From: an uncultured Bacilli bacterium | Lineage (GTDB): Bacteria; Bacillota_I; Bacilli_A; RF39; UBA660 | DNA length: 15,444 nucleotides | Direction: 5' to 3' | Assembly (NCBI GenBank): GCA_947589695.1 | Contig: CANQBY010000010.1 | Coordinates: 1 to 15,444 of the forward strand | Shown here: one piece after another, positions 13,428 through 15,444 of the stretch | Layout: the number at the start of each line of letters is the position of its first letter | Numbering within the stretch: the stretch's first letter is position 1 | Position numbers and translations under genes: made by a program | The notes under the pieces: generated by a model | Database searches by the model: none | Told to the model about the DNA's origin: nothing | Seen by the model: only the letters and a program-made list of their open reading frames with translations

Positions 13428-15444
13428 TTAAACACCTTTATTCTTTTGCTTTTTAATATAATATTCATTTATTAATTTTTCAAGTGTTATACCATATTTT
13501 TCTTTCATATCAAAACTACTCATAGAAAATATATCAATTAATAAACCATTTTCATCTACGATAGGAATATCATTTATTTTAAGAAATTCAATTTTAGATT
13601 GTAGTTCTTGTATTGAAATGTGATCAAGAATTACTTTATTTTTAGTTTTATCTATTCCCTGCTCTGCGCATACATCTAATATTTCTTGACTATTACTCTT
13701 CATATCAAAAAGCATACCAATTTGCATCAATAACTTACCATGTTTACTTTCTGGTATTGTTTTTTGTCTTTGTCTTGCAAGCCAATGCCCAAGGTTTACT
13801 ATTCCATTTTCATCATATGTATAGCCATCATTCGTTTTGAAAGTACCAGGAATTTTCAAGTTTCCATAATGTTCATAATAAGCCTTAGCTAGTTCATAAT
13901 TTTTATTCCATTGTTCCTCTAAAGGTTCTAATACAAAACCTATTGATTGAAGTAACCTTTTTCTTTCTGGTGATAAACTAGAAAAATATACTCTTCGGGA
14001 TCTAATCCACTGCCCAAGGTTTACTGTTCCATTTTTATCATACGTATAACCATCATTTGTTTTGAAAATTTGAGGTATTAATAAATTTCCATAATGCTCA
14101 TAATATGCCTTAGCTAGTTCATAATTTTTATCCCAGTGGTCCTCTAAAGGTTCTAATACAAAACCTATTGATTGAAGTAACCTTTTTCTTTCTGGTAATA
14201 AACTAGAAAAACAGTACCTTTGTTTTGAAAGCCAAGTACCCAGATTTACTGTTCCATTTTCATCATATGTATAGCCATCATTTGTTTTAAAAATTCGAGG
14301 TATTAATAAATTTCCATAATGCTCATAATATGCCTTAGCTAGTTCATAATTTTTATTCCACTTTTCTTCTAAATAATTTAATGTAAAACCTATTGATTGA
14401 AGTAACCTTTTTCTTTCTGGTGATAAACTAGAAAAATATATTCTTTGGGTTGCAAGCCAAGTACCCAGATTTACTGTTCCATTTTTATCATACGTATAAC
14501 CATCATTTGTTTTGAAAGTATGAGGTATTTTTAAATTTCCATAATGTTCATAATATGCTTTAGCAAATTCATAATTTTTATTCCACTTTTCTTCTAAATA
14601 ATTTAATGTAAAACCTATTGATTGTAACAACTTTTGTTTTTCTAGTGATAAATTAGAAAAATTTTGTCTTTGTTTTGAAAGCCAAATTCCTAGATTTACT
14701 GTTCCATTTTCATCATATGTATAGCCATCATTTGTTTTGAAAGTATAAGGTATTAATAAATTTCCATAATGCTCATAATATGCCTTAGCTAGTTCATAAT
14801 TTTTATTCCATTGGTCCTCTAAAGTATTTAATACAAAACCTATTGATTGTAACAAATTTTGTTTTTCTGGTAATAAACTAGAAAAATGATTTCTTTGGGT
14901 TGCAATCCAAAATCCAAGGTTTACTGTTCCATTTTTATCATACGTATAACCATCTTTTGTTTTGAAAGTACGAGGTATTTTTAAATTTCCATAATGCTCA
15001 TAATATGCCTTAGCTAGTTCATAATAATCTTCCCATGTTTTTGTTAGTCTATCACTTACATATCTTAACGTTTCAAATAAATCTTGATTTTCTATTTCAA
15101 TGTCGAAAGATAAATCTCTTATTTTTATATTTCTATGATTACCTAATCTGTTTTTTTGTATATCTTTTATTCTATCTTTCAAATTATTTTCCAACTCTTT
15201 AATGAAATCATAATTATTGGTTAGATCAATTATTACTGGAGCAATTAATTTTTCAATTAGTTCTTCTTTAGATGTATTTTCTTTAATTGGAATATCTCTT
15301 GATTTACACATTTCTACTAATTCTTCTATTGAATTTTTTTCTAATTCAAGAAACATATCTTTAGTATTTCCCCGAACAGCTAGTGCCCTACCTAGTTGTT
15401 CAAAATATACAATGTCTGATGTTGTTCCACGTCCCATAATAACC
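13428..15444 (-). CDS. SF2 (DEAD/DEAH, ResIII-like) helicase with six helicase-associated repeats, C-terminal part
   Basis: The frame is open to the window edge, so the true start lies beyond it. The ATG at 15437 is internal, in the text VIMGRGTTSDIVYFEQLGRAL, which is the end of the second RecA domain with helicase motif VI (QLGRAL). Numbering from that Met, residues about 35-66 form a SAP/HeH-like helical pair (SIEELVEMCKSRDIPI). Residues 135-575 are six copies of the helicase-associated (HA) domain, each W-x3-Y-E-L-A-K-AYYEHYGNL-x-IP ... NLG-x-W-x6-R ... LLQSIGF. A mixed tail of about 95 residues follows. HA repeats are thought to bind nucleic acid. Such helicases occur in bacterial mobile or accessory regions and large viruses; their role is not settled. 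Confidence 0.88.
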   Translation of the reverse strand, partial: VIMGRGTTSDIVYFEQLGRALAVRGNTKDMFLELEKNSIEELVEMCKSRDIPIKENTSKEELIEKLIAPVIIDLTNNYDFIKELENNLKDRIKDIQKNRLGNHRNIKIRDLSFDIEIENQDLFETLRYVSDRLTKTWEDYYELAKAYYEHYGNLKIPRTFKTKDGYTYDKNGTVNLGFWIATQRNHFSSLLPEKQNLLQSIGFVLNTLEDQWNKNYELAKAYYEHYGNLLIPYTFKTNDGYTYDENGTVNLGIWLSKQRQNFSNLSLEKQKLLQSIGFTLNYLEEKWNKNYEFAKAYYEHYGNLKIPHTFKTNDGYTYDKNGTVNLGTWLATQRIYFSSLSPERKRLLQSIGFTLNYLEEKWNKNYELAKAYYEHYGNLLIPRIFKTNDGYTYDENGTVNLGTWLSKQRYCFSSLLPERKRLLQSIGFVLEPLEDHWDKNYELAKAYYEHYGNLLIPQIFKTNDGYTYDKNGTVNLGQWIRSRRVYFSSLSPERKRLLQSIGFVLEPLEEQWNKNYELAKAYYEHYGNLKIPGTFKTNDGYTYDENGIVNLGHWLARQRQKTIPESKHGKLLMQIGMLFDMKSNSQEILDVCAEQGIDKTKNKVILDHISIQELQSKIEFLKINDIPIVDENGLLIDIFSMSSFDMKEKYGITLEKLINEYYIKKQKNKGV
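13686..15035 (-). repeat. Six tandem 225-bp units coding HA domains
   Basis: Units begin at 15035, 14810, 14585, 14360, 14135 and 13910 (minus strand), each exactly 225 bp or 75 codons. Nucleotide identity is high across units. Units 1 and 3 share NLKIP, DKNG and ATQR, and units 2 and 4 share NLLIP, DENG and LSKQR. This points to duplication of a 450-bp pair. The last unit diverges at its end. Confidence 0.92.

Noticed and set aside
13686..15035. CRISPR-like array
   Set aside because: The regular 225-bp repeats are in frame and encode HA domains; there are no short repeats with unique spacers.

Overview
The window is about 15.4 kb of very AT-rich DNA. It uses the standard bacterial code: tryptophan is TGG and most genes stop at TAA. 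The anaerobic (class III) ribonucleotide reductase, CCA-encoding tRNA genes, AGGAGG-type ribosome sites, a Crp/Fnr regulator, a CIRCE-like operator and a Pmt/Ytr-type ABC pair all point to a strictly or facultatively anaerobic low-GC Bacillota, plausibly a gut Bacilli/Erysipelotrichia-like lineage. The lineage is an inference; no marker gene fixes it.

Left part (1-4750) is mostly housekeeping. nrdD and the first codons of nrdG lie on the minus strand with a TAATG overlap. They are divergent from a Crp/Fnr-type regulator across a 117-bp gap that holds a perfect 16-bp palindrome. Its position suits activation of nrdDG and repression of the regulator gene. Next come a 370-bp gap with only gene debris, a zinc-ribbon membrane protein with its terminator, and a tRNA-Cys gene with a near-consensus promoter and its own terminator.

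Middle part (4750-11550) looks like an accessory island full of decay. It holds tRNA-Gly(CCC), a doubtful small ORF, and a CIRCE-like heat-shock operator just upstream of a small OLD-type ATPase/TOPRIM gene split by a frameshift. It also holds an IS3-family remnant, an orphan 229-aa protein, and a transglutaminase-like gene broken by two stops and one frameshift. That broken gene sits 29 bp behind an intact 591-aa OLD-family ATPase-TOPRIM nuclease. The 590 bp before this nuclease carry two plus-strand structured-RNA candidates, each with a terminator-like end.

Right part (11550-15444) is a minus-strand gene train with gaps of 1, 31 and 2 bases. Its order of transcription is the C-terminal part of an SF2 helicase with six tandem 75-residue helicase-associated (HA) repeats, a 102-aa unknown protein, an ABC ATPase and a six-helix ABC-2 permease. 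It ends at a hairpin terminator near 11380-11408.

The most novel candidates are the OLD nuclease with its transglutaminase-like partner, the RNA pair beside it, the HA-repeat helicase with its small partner, and the two regulatory palindromes. OLD-type nucleases are often anti-phage genes, so the middle island is probably a decaying defence island. That role is inferred from gene families and context only.
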